A stretch of DNA of 47,028 bases, from positions 1 through 47,028 of the forward strand of contig JAVMKL010000027.1 in assembly GCA_031732875.1 (NCBI GenBank), in the 5' to 3' direction. Position 1 is the first letter of the stretch, and every line of letters starts with the position of its first letter. A program made the translations under genes and the position numbers. This document shows positions 26,206 to 38,127 of the stretch, piece after piece. The notes beneath the pieces are model-generated. The model made no database searches. It was not told where the DNA came from and saw only the letters and a program-made list of their open reading frames with translations. The stretch is from JAVMKJ01 sp031732875 (lineage in GTDB: Bacteria; Pseudomonadota; Gammaproteobacteria; Competibacterales; Competibacteraceae).

Positions 26206-27009
26206 ATGATTCACGTCGCGATCGCCGGCGCCGCCGGTCGCATGGGCCGCAATCTGCTTGATGCCTGCGCCCAGGCCGAAGGCGTTCGCTGTACCGCCGC
26301 CTCGGAATATCCCGGCAACCCGTCGATCAGCGCCGATGCCGGCGAGGTTGCGGGCATCGGCTGTTTGGACGTCCCGATCACGGCCGATCTGGCGTCGCTG
26401 ACCGATCACTTCGACGTGTTGATCGACTTCACGCGCCCGGCGGCGACGCTGGCCCATCTGGCCCTCTGCCACGCGGCCGGCAAGGCGATGGTAATCGGTA
26501 CCACCGGCTTCTCGACCGAACAGAAAACCGAAATCGCCCGCGCCGCCGAACGCATCCCCATCGTGTTCGCTCCCAACATGAGCGTCGGAGTCAACCTCTG
26601 CTTCAAACTGCTGGAAATGGCGGCGCGAGTCTTGGGAGACAGCGTCGACATTGAGATTCTGGAAGCCCACCACCGCCACAAGGTGGATGCGCCCTCCGGC
26701 ACCGCCTTGGCCATGGGCCAAGTCATCGCCGGAGCGCTCGGGCGGGATCTGGAACGATGCGCGGTCTACGGCCGGGAAGGCGTCACCGGCGAGCGCGACC
26801 GCGCCACCATCGGTTTCGCCACCGTGCGGGCCGGCGACATTGTCGGCGAACACACCGTGCTATTTGCCGATGTGGGCGAGCGTATCGAGATTACCCATCG
26901 TGCCTCCAGTCGGATGACTTTCGCCAAGGGCGCGGTGCGGGCCGCCGCCTGGCTAGCCGGCCGCAAACCCGGCCTCTTCGACATGCGGGACGTGCTCGGC
27001 CTGCGCTGA
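26206..27009 (+). CDS. dapB: 4-hydroxy-tetrahydrodipicolinate reductase
   Basis: DapB reduces HTPA to tetrahydrodipicolinate in lysine and meso-diaminopimelate synthesis. The 267-residue enzyme has the dinucleotide motif IAGAAGRMGR at residues 5-14, IDFTRPAATLAH, GTTGFS, APNMSVGVNL and the substrate-binding ILEAHHRHKVDAPSGTA with the catalytic His pair. The ATG at 26206 has GGGAG upstream at a good distance. In many gammaproteobacteria dapB precedes carAB, as here. Confidence 0.96.
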   Translation: MIHVAIAGAAGRMGRNLLDACAQAEGVRCTAASEYPGNPSISADAGEVAGIGCLDVPITADLASLTDHFDVLIDFTRPAATLAHLALCHAAGKAMVIGTTGFSTEQKTEIARAAERIPIVFAPNMSVGVNLCFKLLEMAARVLGDSVDIEILEAHHRHKVDAPSGTALAMGQVIAGALGRDLERCAVYGREGVTGERDRATIGFATVRAGDIVGEHTVLFADVGERIEITHRASSRMTFAKGAVRAAAWLAGRKPGLFDMRDVLGLR

Positions 27010-27108
27010 GGCGGTCATCGACCGATGCGCCCGGATATGGCTAGAGCGGCGCGGCGCGATTTGGTAGACTCGGCGCCCAGTTAGAGACACACCCTTTTGC
27101 ACCGTGCC

Positions 27109-27136
27109 AAAGGAGCGGGTTTCCCACCGCTCCTTT
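27109..27136 (+). promoter_or_regulatory. hairpin in the carA leader, possible attenuator
   Basis: A perfect 10-bp stem AAAGGAGCGG/CCGCTCCTTT with an 8-base loop lies in the dapB-carA gap, 28 bp before the carA start. The 3' arm ends in TTT followed by CTT, so it could act as a weak terminator. The left arm also contains GGAG. No obvious leader peptide precedes it. Confidence 0.5.
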
Positions 27137-27164
27137 CTTGCGTGCGTCTGTTCTGGAGGCTTCC

Positions 27165-28307
27165 TTGAGGAAACCCGCGCTTCTGGCCCTAGAAGACGGT
27201 AGTCTGTTCCGGGGCGAGTCCATCGGCGCCGATGGCCACGCCCCGGGCGAAGTCGTTTTCAATACCTCGATCACCGGCTATCAGGAAATCCTGACCGATC
27301 CTTCCTATTGCCACCAGATCGTCACGCTGACCTATCCTCACATTGGTAACGTCGGCACCAACCGAGGTGACGAGGAAGCGCCCCGCATCCACGCCAGCGG
27401 TCTGGTGGTGCGCGATTGTCCGCGCGTCGCCAGTAATTGGCGCAACCAACAACCGTTGGAGCATTATCTGCGCGAGCGTGGCGTCGTCGCCATCGCCGGT
27501 ATCGATACGCGGCGTTTGACCCGGTTGCTGCGGGAAAAAGGTGCTCAAAACGGCTGCCTGATGGCCGGCGATCCTCTCGACGTCCAACGGGCCTTGCAAC
27601 TGGCCCGTGAATTTCCTGGCCTAAAAGGCATGGATCTTGCTAAGGTGGTAAGCGTTTCGGCGCCTTACGAATGGAATGAGGGTACCTGGCAACTGGCTGG
27701 TGACCGATTTCCGACCGTGCGCGATGCGCGCCATCATGTGGTTGCCTACGACTATGGCATCAAGCGCAACATCCTGCGGATGCTGGTGGACCGCGGCTGC
27801 CGGCTCACCGTTGTGCCGGCCCAGATGCCGGCGCGCGAGGTCTTGCGACTGAATCCGGACGGGGTGTTTTTGTCCAACGGACCCGGCGATCCGGAACCTT
27901 GCGACTATGCCATTGCCGCCATCCGCGAGTTGCTGGACCATGGCGTGCCGATGCTTGGAATCTGCCTCGGCCACCAATTACTCGGGTTGGCCAGCGGGGC
28001 ACGGACCGTCAAGATGAAATTCGGCCATCACGGCGGCAATCATCCGGTACTGGATCTGGATAGCGGACGGGTGATGATCAGCAGTCAGAATCACGGCTTC
28101 GCGGTGGACGAAGCCACCTTGCCGACCAATCTGCGTCCCACGCACCGCTCGCTGTTCGACGGCTCGCTGCAAGGGATCGCTCGCACCGACCGACCGGCTT
28201 TCAGCTTCCAGGGACATCCCGAAGCCAGTCCCGGCCCGCACGATGTGGCGCCGCTGTTCGATCGGTTCCTCGCGTTGTTGGAAGCTCGCGTCGCCGCGCG
28301 GTCCTAG
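27165..28307 (+). CDS. carA: carbamoyl-phosphate synthase small subunit
   Basis: CarA is the glutaminase subunit that feeds ammonia to CarB for pyrimidine and arginine synthesis. I place the start at TTG 27165: it has GGAGG five bases upstream, and the resulting RKPALLALEDGSLFRG aligns with the E. coli N-terminus (IKSALLVLEDGTQFHG). The 380-residue protein has FNTSITGYQEILTDPSY, the class I amidotransferase nucleophile in LGICLGHQLLG, and the GHPEASPGP block with the His-Glu pair. Length is as in E. coli (382). carB follows by 46 bp. Confidence 0.96.
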   Translation: MRKPALLALEDGSLFRGESIGADGHAPGEVVFNTSITGYQEILTDPSYCHQIVTLTYPHIGNVGTNRGDEEAPRIHASGLVVRDCPRVASNWRNQQPLEHYLRERGVVAIAGIDTRRLTRLLREKGAQNGCLMAGDPLDVQRALQLAREFPGLKGMDLAKVVSVSAPYEWNEGTWQLAGDRFPTVRDARHHVVAYDYGIKRNILRMLVDRGCRLTVVPAQMPAREVLRLNPDGVFLSNGPGDPEPCDYAIAAIRELLDHGVPMLGICLGHQLLGLASGARTVKMKFGHHGGNHPVLDLDSGRVMISSQNHGFAVDEATLPTNLRPTHRSLFDGSLQGIARTDRPAFSFQGHPEASPGPHDVAPLFDRFLALLEARVAARS

Positions 28308-28353
28308 GATTGCTCGCTTCGTTTCCGCTCGCGGTTTTTCCCCAGGTAGAGTC

Positions 28354-31574
<3,221 letters not shown>

Positions 31575-31578
<4 letters not shown>

Positions 31579-32054
31579 CCAAGAGAGTACCGATGACCGT
31601 CGTTGGAGCCACCCGACTCCGCGCGGAACTGCAAGAACTAAAGGCGGTGTCGCGACCGCGGGTTATCGCTGCCATCGCCGAGGCCCGCGCCCACGGCGAC
31701 CTGAAGGAAAACGCCGAATATCACGCCGCCCGCGAACAACAGAGCTTCATCGAGGGCCGGATCGCCGAGATCGAATCCAAACTGGCTCACGCCCAGATCA
31801 TCGACGTGACTGCGCTGCCACTCTCGGACAAGGTGGTATTTGGCTCGACGGTTTTGCTGACCGAGGAAGACAGCGAAGAGGAAAAGCGTTATCAAATCGT
31901 CGGCGAGGACGAGGCCAGCATCAAGGATGGCAAGATTTCCTTCGGCTCGCCCATCGCTCGCGCGATGATCGGGAAATTCGTTGGCGATGTCGTCGATGTC
32001 CACACGCCTGGCGGCCTCAAGACCTACGAGATCGTCGACGTGCAATACGTCTGA
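31575..32054 (+). CDS. greA: transcription elongation factor GreA
   Basis: GreA rescues backtracked RNA polymerase by stimulating cleavage of the nascent transcript. The 159-residue protein has the N-terminal coiled coil with ARAHGDLKENAEYHAAREQQ, whose tip acidic residues (D and E of GDLKENAEY) work at the active centre, and the C-terminal domain ending GSPIARAMIGKFVGD. The start at 31575 overlaps carB by 4 bp; a second ATG at 31593 (MTVVGATRL) is possible. The carAB-greA order is common in gammaproteobacteria. Confidence 0.96.
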
Positions 32055-32066
32055 TCGGAGTTCGCG

Positions 32067-32876
32067 ATGAATCCGCCAAGCTTGCCGCTCTCCCGGCGCC
32101 GCTTCCTGGGCGTATTGGCCGGCGGTCTGCTGCTGGTTGGCTGGGCATTCTCCGTCCGGGCGGCCGACGAACTGGCTGATACCGTGGACAAGGTCAGGGC
32201 CAGTATCGTGGCGGTCGGTACGTTGCAGGCGACCCGGCAACCACCAGCCAAGTTCCAGGCCACCGGCTTCGTGGTCGCCCAGGGCCAGCACGTCATCACC
32301 AACGCCCACGCGCTGCCGGATTTCCTCGATACCCAGAATCGGGAAATGCTGGTAGTGTTGATCGGTCAGGGCAAGCAGGTCGAGTCGCGGCTGGCGACCA
32401 AGATTGCGACCGATCCCGAGCATGATCTGGCCCTGCTGGAAATCGCGGGGACACCGCTGCCGGCGCTGCGGTTGGGTGAATCGCGACGCTTGCGCGAAGG
32501 ACAGGACATCGCCTTTACCGGATTCCCCATCGGCGTCGTGCTGGGTCTGTTTCCGGTCACCCACACCGGCATCATTGCCGCCATCAGCCCGGTCGCCATC
32601 CCCGTGCCGGCGGCGGGCCAACTCGATGCGACCACGATGAAGCGCCTGAAGAACGAACCTTACGAGGTGTTGCAACTGGATGCCACCGCCTATCCGGGTA
32701 ACAGCGGCAGCCCGTTGTACGAACCGCGCACCGGACGGGTGATTGGCGTCATCAACAAGGTATTCGTGCAGGAAAGCAAGGAAACCCTCCTGGCAAAGCC
32801 CAGCGGAATCACTTACGCGATCCCGATCCGCTACGCTCAGGCGCTACTCAAGCGAGTCGGATTGTCGGAAAACTGA
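32067..32876 (+). CDS. exported trypsin-like serine protease
   Basis: This 269-residue protein has a signal sequence with SRRRFLG, a twin-arginine-like motif, and a hydrophobic core ending VRAADE at about residue 35. The chymotrypsin-fold triad is visible: H81 in ITNAHAL, D120 in DPEHDLALLEI and S213 in PGNSGSPLY. There is no PDZ domain, so it is not a full DegP/DegS. It lies 12 bp after greA and may be the last gene of the car operon. The substrate is unknown. Confidence 0.85.
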   Translation: MNPPSLPLSRRRFLGVLAGGLLLVGWAFSVRAADELADTVDKVRASIVAVGTLQATRQPPAKFQATGFVVAQGQHVITNAHALPDFLDTQNREMLVVLIGQGKQVESRLATKIATDPEHDLALLEIAGTPLPALRLGESRRLREGQDIAFTGFPIGVVLGLFPVTHTGIIAAISPVAIPVPAAGQLDATTMKRLKNEPYEVLQLDATAYPGNSGSPLYEPRTGRVIGVINKVFVQESKETLLAKPSGITYAIPIRYAQALLKRVGLSEN

Positions 32877-32891
32877 AACCCAACACGCGGC

Positions 32892-32921
32892 TTGTCAAGG
32901 TCGGTGTTTGGTATTTATAAT
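32892..32921 (+). promoter_or_regulatory. promoter of tRNA-Val
   Basis: TTGTCA (32892-32897) and a consensus TATAAT (32916-32921) are 18 bp apart; the tRNA starts 16 bp after the -10 box. Confidence 0.75.
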
Positions 32922-32937
32922 GATCATTCATGTTTTC

Positions 32938-33012
32938 GGGCGATTAGCTCAGCGGGAGAGCACTGTCTTCACACGGCAGGGGTCGCTGGTTCGAACCCAG
33001 CATCGCCCACCA
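32938..33012 (+). tRNA. tRNA-Val (anticodon CAC)
   Basis: This 75-nt tRNA has acceptor stem GGGCGAT/ATCGCCC, discriminator A and encoded CCA. The anticodon stem CTGTC/GGCAG (one T-G pair) encloses TTCACAC, giving anticodon CAC, which reads GUG. The T-arm has GGTTCGAACCC. Confidence 0.95.
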
Positions 33013-33028
33013 AACACCAGATAGAAAA

Positions 33029-33056
33029 AAAGCCGTCCATCAGGAACGGCTTTTTT
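33029..33056 (+). terminator. intrinsic terminator of tRNA-Val
   Basis: Stem AAGCCGT/ACGGCTT with a 9-base loop followed by TTTTTT, and with A-residues on the 5' side, so it may also serve folE2's convergent transcript. Confidence 0.88.
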
Positions 33057-33109
33057 CATTCAGATTCGGGATTTGGCGTGACGACCTTGCACGGAAACGA
33101 CGAAGTACC

Positions 33110-33976
33110 TCAAACCCACTCTTCCTGAGTCCTCCTCGCCGCGGCTGTTTCCTCGGCCACCTTGTCATGCTCGATCATGGCATACGCGGAATGGTTATGG
33201 ATGGACTCAAAGTTTTCCGATTCCACCGAATACGCCGCGACCCGATCATCCTGATTCAACTTGGCGGCTATATCGCGCACCATGTCCTCGACGAACTTGG
33301 GATTCTCGTAGGCTCGTTCGGTGACGTATTTCTCGTCCGGCCGCTTGAGCAACCCGTAGAGCTCGCAGGATGCTTCCTTCTCCACCAGATCGATAACGTC
33401 CTCGATCCAGATGAACCCCCGCGCGCGCACGTTGACGGTCACGTGCGAACGCTGGTTGTGCGCACCGTATTTGGAAATCTTCTTCGAACAGGGGCACAGA
33501 CTGGTGACTGGCACCACCACCTTGAGATTCATGGCCGGCTGGCCATCGCGGATTTCGCCCACGAACGTCACCTCGTAATCCATCAGACTCTGAACTCCCG
33601 ATACCGGCGCCGCCTTGGTGACAAAATAGGTAAAGGTCATTTCGATGTGACCCGCCTCGGCCTCCAACCGGTCGGTCATCTCCATCAGCATATCCTTGAA
33701 AGAATCCACCGAGATCTCGCGCCCCGGCACGTTCAAGATTTCCACAAAGCGCGACATGTGCGTGCCCTTGAAGTTGTGGGGCAGATTCACGTACATGTTG
33801 AACGTGGCGATGGTGTGCTGCTCGCCGCCGCTGCGGTCGCGAACCCTAACCGGATGGCGGATATCCTTGATGCCGACCTTGTTGATCGCCAGCCGCCGGG
33901 TATCGGCGCTGTTCTGCACGTCGGGAATGTGGATCACCGTGGGCATGGCCGCGGAACTCATCATCAATGGCTTCAT
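33110..33976 (-). CDS. folE2: GTP cyclohydrolase IB
   Basis: FolE2 (COG1469) converts GTP to 7,8-dihydroneopterin triphosphate, the first step of folate and queuosine precursor synthesis, and can work with metals other than zinc. The 288-residue protein shows DVQNSADTRRLAINKVGI, SRFVEIL, the VTSLCPCSKKISKYGAHNQRS block with the metal-binding Cys, and the C-terminal ESIHNHSAYA. Starts at 33976 and 33946 (MPTVIHIPDVQ) are both possible; the second is nearer the usual length. Family members are often zinc-regulated, but I see no Zur box that I can defend. Confidence 0.93.
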   Translation of the reverse strand: MKPLMMSSAAMPTVIHIPDVQNSADTRRLAINKVGIKDIRHPVRVRDRSGGEQHTIATFNMYVNLPHNFKGTHMSRFVEILNVPGREISVDSFKDMLMEMTDRLEAEAGHIEMTFTYFVTKAAPVSGVQSLMDYEVTFVGEIRDGQPAMNLKVVVPVTSLCPCSKKISKYGAHNQRSHVTVNVRARGFIWIEDVIDLVEKEASCELYGLLKRPDEKYVTERAYENPKFVEDMVRDIAAKLNQDDRVAAYSVESENFESIHNHSAYAMIEHDKVAEETAAARRTQEEWV

Positions 33977-34105
33977 GCAATCCTCTCAACGGCGCACGCG
34001 CGCCTTGGTTCAAGACTCGTCGCCGGGACCGGTCCATGCGGCCGCGGGGTTTTGATCGCCCCTTCTTGGATTGTCGATCCGACCGTTAATTCCCGAGTAA
34101 GAAAC

Positions 34106-35995
34106 TCAGACATCGGTCGCCGCAATCGCCGGGACCGCCACGCCCCACTCGGCCAGTTGCCGGAACACGCCGTCCGCATTCAAACCGCATTCCGCCAACA
34201 ATTCCCCGCGTTCGCCCTGATCGACAAAGCGATCCGGGAGACCGATGTGACGAACCGGAACCTCGATCCCCCGCGCCGCCAGACACTCGGACACCGCGCC
34301 GCCCGCGCCGCCGGCCACCGTATTCTCTTCCAGCGTCACCAGCCAGCGGTGTTCGGTCGCCAACCCGACCACCATGGCATCGTCCAGCGGCTTGACGAAC
34401 CGCATGTTGACCACCGTCGCATCCAGTCGTTGCCCCACGGCCTCGGCGACTTCGACCATGCTGCCGAACGCCAGCAGCGCCAGTTCTCGGCCGCGCCGCC
34501 GGATTTCAGCCTTGCCCAGCGGCAATGCTCGCATCTCCCGTTCCACCGGTCTCCCCGATCCCTTGCCGCGCGGATAGCGCACCGCGGCCGGCTGGTTCAA
34601 CTGGAATCCGGTATAGAGCATCTGCCGGCACTCGTTCTCGTCCGCCGGCGCCATCACCACCAGATTGGGAATGCAGCGGAGATAGCTGCAATCGAAGCTG
34701 CCGGCGTGGGTCGGTCCGTCCGGACCCACCAGGCCAGCGCGGTCGATGGCGAACAGCACCGGCAGGTTCTGCAGGGCGACATCATGAATCAATTGATCGT
34801 AGGCGCGTTGTAGGAAGGTGGAATAGATCGCCACCACCGGCTTGAGCCCGTCGCAGGCCAGACCGGCGGCCAGCGTGACCGCGTGTTGCTCGGCGATCGC
34901 GACGTCGAAATAGCGATCCGGAAACCGCTCGGAAAACTCCACCAGCCCAGACCCTTCCCGCATCGCCGGAGTGATGCCGATCAGCCGCTCGTCTCGTTCG
35001 GCCATGTCGCACAGCCACTCGCCGAACACCTGGGTATAGGTCGGCCCACCCACGGGTTTGGCCGGCTTCAGCCCGCAGGCCGGGTCGAAGACGCCGACCC
35101 CGTGGTAGTCGACCGGCTCGTCCTCGGCCAGCTTGTAACCCTTGCCCTTGCGGGTGACCACATGCAGCAACCGCGGCCCCCTGAGCGACCGCAGATTGCG
35201 CAGAGTTTGAACCAGGGTCGGCAGATCGTGGCCGTCCACCGGTCCGAAATAGTTAAAATCCAATTCCTCGAACAGGGTACCCGGGGCAAACATGCCCTTG
35301 ACGTGTTCCTCGGCGCGACGGGCGACCTCGAGCATCGGCGGCACGTGGCTGAGCACTTTTTTGCCTCCCTCGCGGACGCTGGAAAAGAATCGGCTGGTCA
35401 ACAATTTGGTGAGATGCGCCGACAGGGCGCCGACGTTCGGCGAGATCGACATCTCGTTGTCGTTGAGCACCACCAGCAAGTCGCTCTTCAGATGACCCGC
35501 ATGGTTGAGCGCTTCGAAGACCATGCCGGCAGTCATCGCCCCATCGCCGATTACCGCCACGATCCGGCGGTCGCTGCCGGCCCGCTCGGCGGCGATGGCC
35601 ATGCCCAGCGCGGCGCTCAGCGAGGTGCTGGAATGACCGACGCCAAAGGTGTCGTAGGGACTCTCGCTGCGCCTGGGGAAACCGGCGACGCCGCCCCGGC
35701 GCCGCAGGGAATCCATGCGCGCCCGACGGCCGGTCAGGATCTTGTGCGGGTAGGTCTGATGGCCCACGTCCCAGACCAACCGGTCCTCGGGCGTATTGAA
35801 GACGTAGTGCAGGGCGATGGTCAGTTCCACGGTACCCAGATTGGCGGAAAAATGCCCGCCGGTCCTAGCCACGGTCTCGATCAGGAATTCGCGCAATTCC
35901 TGAGCCAGCGCCGGCAGGCGAGCCTCCGGTAATTGGCGCAGTTCCAGGGGCGTATCGATCTGCTCCAGCAGCGGAAAGGCGGATCCGGTGGTCAT
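34106..35995 (-). CDS. dxs: 1-deoxy-D-xylulose-5-phosphate synthase
   Basis: Dxs condenses pyruvate and glyceraldehyde-3-phosphate with thiamine diphosphate, the entry step of the MEP isoprenoid route. The 629-residue protein has GGHFSANLGTVELT, WDVGHQTYPHKILTGR, GVGHSSTSLSAALG, the ThDP motif GDGAMTAG with NDNEMSIS, and AIAEQHAVTLAAGLA and DRAGLVGPDGPTH of the C-terminal half. The start at 35995 (MTTGSAFPLLEQ) has a weak ribosome-binding site; an alternative ATG at 36049 lies inside a short tandem repeat. It follows ispA by 107 bp in the xseB-ispA-dxs order typical of gammaproteobacteria. Confidence 0.96.
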   Translation of the reverse strand: MTTGSAFPLLEQIDTPLELRQLPEARLPALAQELREFLIETVARTGGHFSANLGTVELTIALHYVFNTPEDRLVWDVGHQTYPHKILTGRRARMDSLRRRGGVAGFPRRSESPYDTFGVGHSSTSLSAALGMAIAAERAGSDRRIVAVIGDGAMTAGMVFEALNHAGHLKSDLLVVLNDNEMSISPNVGALSAHLTKLLTSRFFSSVREGGKKVLSHVPPMLEVARRAEEHVKGMFAPGTLFEELDFNYFGPVDGHDLPTLVQTLRNLRSLRGPRLLHVVTRKGKGYKLAEDEPVDYHGVGVFDPACGLKPAKPVGGPTYTQVFGEWLCDMAERDERLIGITPAMREGSGLVEFSERFPDRYFDVAIAEQHAVTLAAGLACDGLKPVVAIYSTFLQRAYDQLIHDVALQNLPVLFAIDRAGLVGPDGPTHAGSFDCSYLRCIPNLVVMAPADENECRQMLYTGFQLNQPAAVRYPRGKGSGRPVEREMRALPLGKAEIRRRGRELALLAFGSMVEVAEAVGQRLDATVVNMRFVKPLDDAMVVGLATEHRWLVTLEENTVAGGAGGAVSECLAARGIEVPVRHIGLPDRFVDQGERGELLAECGLNADGVFRQLAEWGVAVPAIAATDV

Positions 35996-36028
35996 CGTAA
36001 CTAGGTTCGTACCCGTTCGCGGTAGGGT

Positions 36029-36064
36029 GAGTGGATGAGTGGATGCCATTGAGTGGATGCCATT
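36029..36064. repeat. 14-bp tandem repeat upstream of dxs
   Basis: The unit GAGTGGATGCCATT occurs twice in direct succession (36037-36050 and 36051-36064), preceded by a partial copy GAGTGGAT (36029-36036). It lies between ispA and dxs and creates an extra in-frame ATG upstream of dxs. Confidence 0.85.
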
Positions 36065-36102
36065 GGATTCTCGACCGGCCGGCCAGGCGGGTTCGTCGGC
36101 GC

Positions 36103-36996
36103 TCAATAGGCCCGTTCGACGATATAGCCGGCGATCCAGCGCAAGGGGTCGGCTTCGGCTCCCAGGGATTCCAGGCTCGCCAAGGCTTCCTCGTACAGCA
36201 CGCGGGCATGCTCGCGGGCGCCGTCCAGTCCTAACAGCGCGGGATAGGTGGGCTTGTTGAGTGCCCGGTCGGCACCTTGGGTCTTGCCGAGGGTAGCGGT
36301 ATCGCCGATGACGTCGAGAATGTCGTCGCGAATCTGGAAGGCCAGGCCGATGCACTTGGCGTAGCGGTCCAGCCGCTCCAACACCGCCGGATCGACCGTC
36401 GATTGGCTGAGCGCGCCCAACAGAACGCTGGCGCGAATCAGTGCTCCGGTCTTGTGGATGTGCATGTTTTCCAGCTCGGCGAGGGTCAGTTCGCGACCGA
36501 TCGCCACCAGATCGATAGCCTGGCCGCCCACCATGCCGCGGGAACCTGCGGCCTGCGCCAACACACCCAGCATGCGCAGGCGGATGGCTGGATCCGCCAC
36601 CATCGCGGGATCCTGGCCGAGCACTTGGAACGCCAAGGACTGGAGGGCGTCGCCGGCCAGGATCGCCATCGCTTCGCCGAACGCCTTGTGGCAGGTCGGT
36701 TGACCGTGGCGAAGATCGTCGTTGTCCATCGCCGGCAGATCGTCGTGGATCAGGGAATAGGCGTGGATGAACTCCACCGCGCAGGCGGGACCATCCAGCG
36801 ACTCGGGCGCCGCACCGACCGTCGCCCCGGCCGAGTAGACCAGTACCGGCCGGATGCGCTTGCCACCGCCCAACACCGCGTAACGCATGGCTCGATGCAG
36901 ATCGCCGGGATGCAGCTCGGCCGCCGGCAACCGCCGATCAAGTGCCCGGCCAGCTCGGACCTGATAGTTCCTAACCAGTTCGGCGAACACGTCCAT
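36103..36996 (-). CDS. ispA: farnesyl diphosphate synthase
   Basis: IspA adds two isopentenyl units to dimethylallyl diphosphate to make farnesyl diphosphate. The 297-residue protein has GGGKRIRPVL, the first Asp-rich motif SLIHDDLPAMDNDDLRHG, GDALQSLAF, KTGALIRASV and the second Asp-rich motif FQIRDDILDV. The ATG at 36996 overlaps the xseB stop (TGATG), so translation is coupled. Confidence 0.96.
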   Translation of the reverse strand: MDVFAELVRNYQVRAGRALDRRLPAAELHPGDLHRAMRYAVLGGGKRIRPVLVYSAGATVGAAPESLDGPACAVEFIHAYSLIHDDLPAMDNDDLRHGQPTCHKAFGEAMAILAGDALQSLAFQVLGQDPAMVADPAIRLRMLGVLAQAAGSRGMVGGQAIDLVAIGRELTLAELENMHIHKTGALIRASVLLGALSQSTVDPAVLERLDRYAKCIGLAFQIRDDILDVIGDTATLGKTQGADRALNKPTYPALLGLDGAREHARVLYEEALASLESLGAEADPLRWIAGYIVERAY

Positions 36997-37232
36997 CAAC
37001 CCGCCGCCTCGCCAAACGGCAGGATTTCCAGCCCACCATTCCGCTCCATGAGTTGCTCCACTTTTTGCTCGGCCAGTCGCAGGTTGTTCTGACAGGCCCG
37101 CACCAGAGCAACGCCTTGCTCGAACCGTTGCAGCGCTTCCTCGAGAGTGAGTTCGCCCTGTTCGAGCTGCCCGACCAGACTTTCCAGTTCCGTCAGCGCC
37201 GTCTCGATGGGAAGATGCTTCTTGGCCGTCAT
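36996..37232 (-). CDS. xseB: exodeoxyribonuclease VII small subunit
   Basis: This 78-residue helical subunit binds XseA to form exonuclease VII, which degrades single-stranded DNA. The family signature is clear: ALTELESLVGQLEQGELTLEEAL, FEQGVALVRACQ and LAEQKVEQL. It is the first gene of xseB-ispA-dxs. Upstream, GTAAACGCTTAC (37252-37263) overlaps a possible TAATAC -10 box. xseA is not in the window. Confidence 0.93.
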   Translation of the reverse strand: MTAKKHLPIETALTELESLVGQLEQGELTLEEALQRFEQGVALVRACQNNLRLAEQKVEQLMERNGGLEILPFGEAAG

Positions 37233-37329
37233 GCCCGTCCGTCCGTATTAGGTAAACGCTTACGTTACCTTGCGACTGGCGAACGGTCAATTTCGTCCGC
37301 GAACATCTGGAGAAGAATGGATCGCGCCG

Positions 37330-37361
37330 ACATGAAAAGGCCAAGGTTGGTCTTTTCATGT
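37330..37361. repeat. 15-bp inverted repeat between phasin and xseB
   Basis: ACATGAAAAGGCCAA and TTGGTCTTTTCATGT form 15-bp arms with one mismatch and a GG spacer. It lies downstream of the phasin stop and upstream of xseB. It has no T-run, so it is not a clear terminator. Confidence 0.8.
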
Positions 37362-37416
37362 CGGATTCCCGACCGGCATCGACCCATCGGCATCCGTGGG
37401 CCGGATGAATCCGGGA

Positions 37417-37905
37417 TCAAGTCACCGGATCGGCGATCTTGGTGACGGCCGCCGGTTCGACCGCCTCAGCGGTACGAACTTTTCTGACTCTGGTTTCCGC
37501 CCCGGCTTCCCGGCTGAGTTCCTGAATGTTCTGACCAAGCAACTCCACCTGCTGGAACAACTGCTGAATGTCATCCTGGGTCGGCACGCCCAACCGACGC
37601 AGGGCGCGAGCCACTCGCCCCTGGAAAACCTCCTCCAGCTTGTTCCAAGTACCGGTCGCTTTGTCCCGAAACTCCTCGACCTTATCCTTCACGACAACGA
37701 CTCCGCCCTTCATCCGTCCGGTTTTTTCCTCGGCGGTCTTCCGCATCCGAACATCGACCGCCTGGCCCTCCTGGACCAGCGTTTCGAAGAACCTGCCGCC
37801 CTCATCCTGAGCCTTGGCGAAAGCACCAAGCCCCGCCAACCAGATCTGACGAGCGAAGTCGCGCGCATTGTTGGTCAGTTGATTTTCAAACAAGTCGGCT
37901 TTCAT
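37417..37905 (-). CDS. phasin, PhaI/PhaF-type granule protein
   Basis: This 162-residue protein belongs to the PhaI/PhaF phasins that bind polyhydroxyalkanoate granules. The N-terminal part RQIWLAGLGAFAKAQDEG followed by FFETLVQEGQAV is diagnostic. A long helix with a heptad pattern (VKDKVEEFRDKATGTWNKLE) and RVARALRRLGVPTQDDIQQL follow, then a short Ala/Pro tail instead of the long Lys-rich tail of PhaF. It differs in sequence and length from the other phasin at 12.3 kb. It has no PHA neighbours here and sits between the min operon and xseB. Confidence 0.88.
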   Translation of the reverse strand: MKADLFENQLTNNARDFARQIWLAGLGAFAKAQDEGGRFFETLVQEGQAVDVRMRKTAEEKTGRMKGGVVVVKDKVEEFRDKATGTWNKLEEVFQGRVARALRRLGVPTQDDIQQLFQQVELLGQNIQELSREAGAETRVRKVRTAEAVEPAAVTKIADPVT

Positions 37906-38127
37906 GATTGGGGTCCTCTGTGCGCTCGCGCAAGACTGGCTTGCATTCTTCGAATTTTCCTGTCTCCACCCACGTGGTAAACCTTGGCCGCAGGCTGTTC
38001 CCTCAATTCTTCCTGACCGAGAACACTAGCAAACAAAGTTAGAGTATACCTACTAACCTGGCCTATCTTCAGGGAGACTGCCACCGTTTGCGATCCGATC
38101 ACCCCACAGCGATCATCGGCGACGACA

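Noticed and set aside
33167..34813. 548-codon plus-strand frame over folE2 and dxs
   Set aside because: Antisense to two strongly supported enzymes; His/Arg-rich shadow translation.
36103..37359. 418-codon frame as a long IspA with an N-terminal extension
   Set aside because: The extra 121 codons overlap xseB in another frame; the ATG at 36996 gives the normal IspA length and the TGATG coupling.
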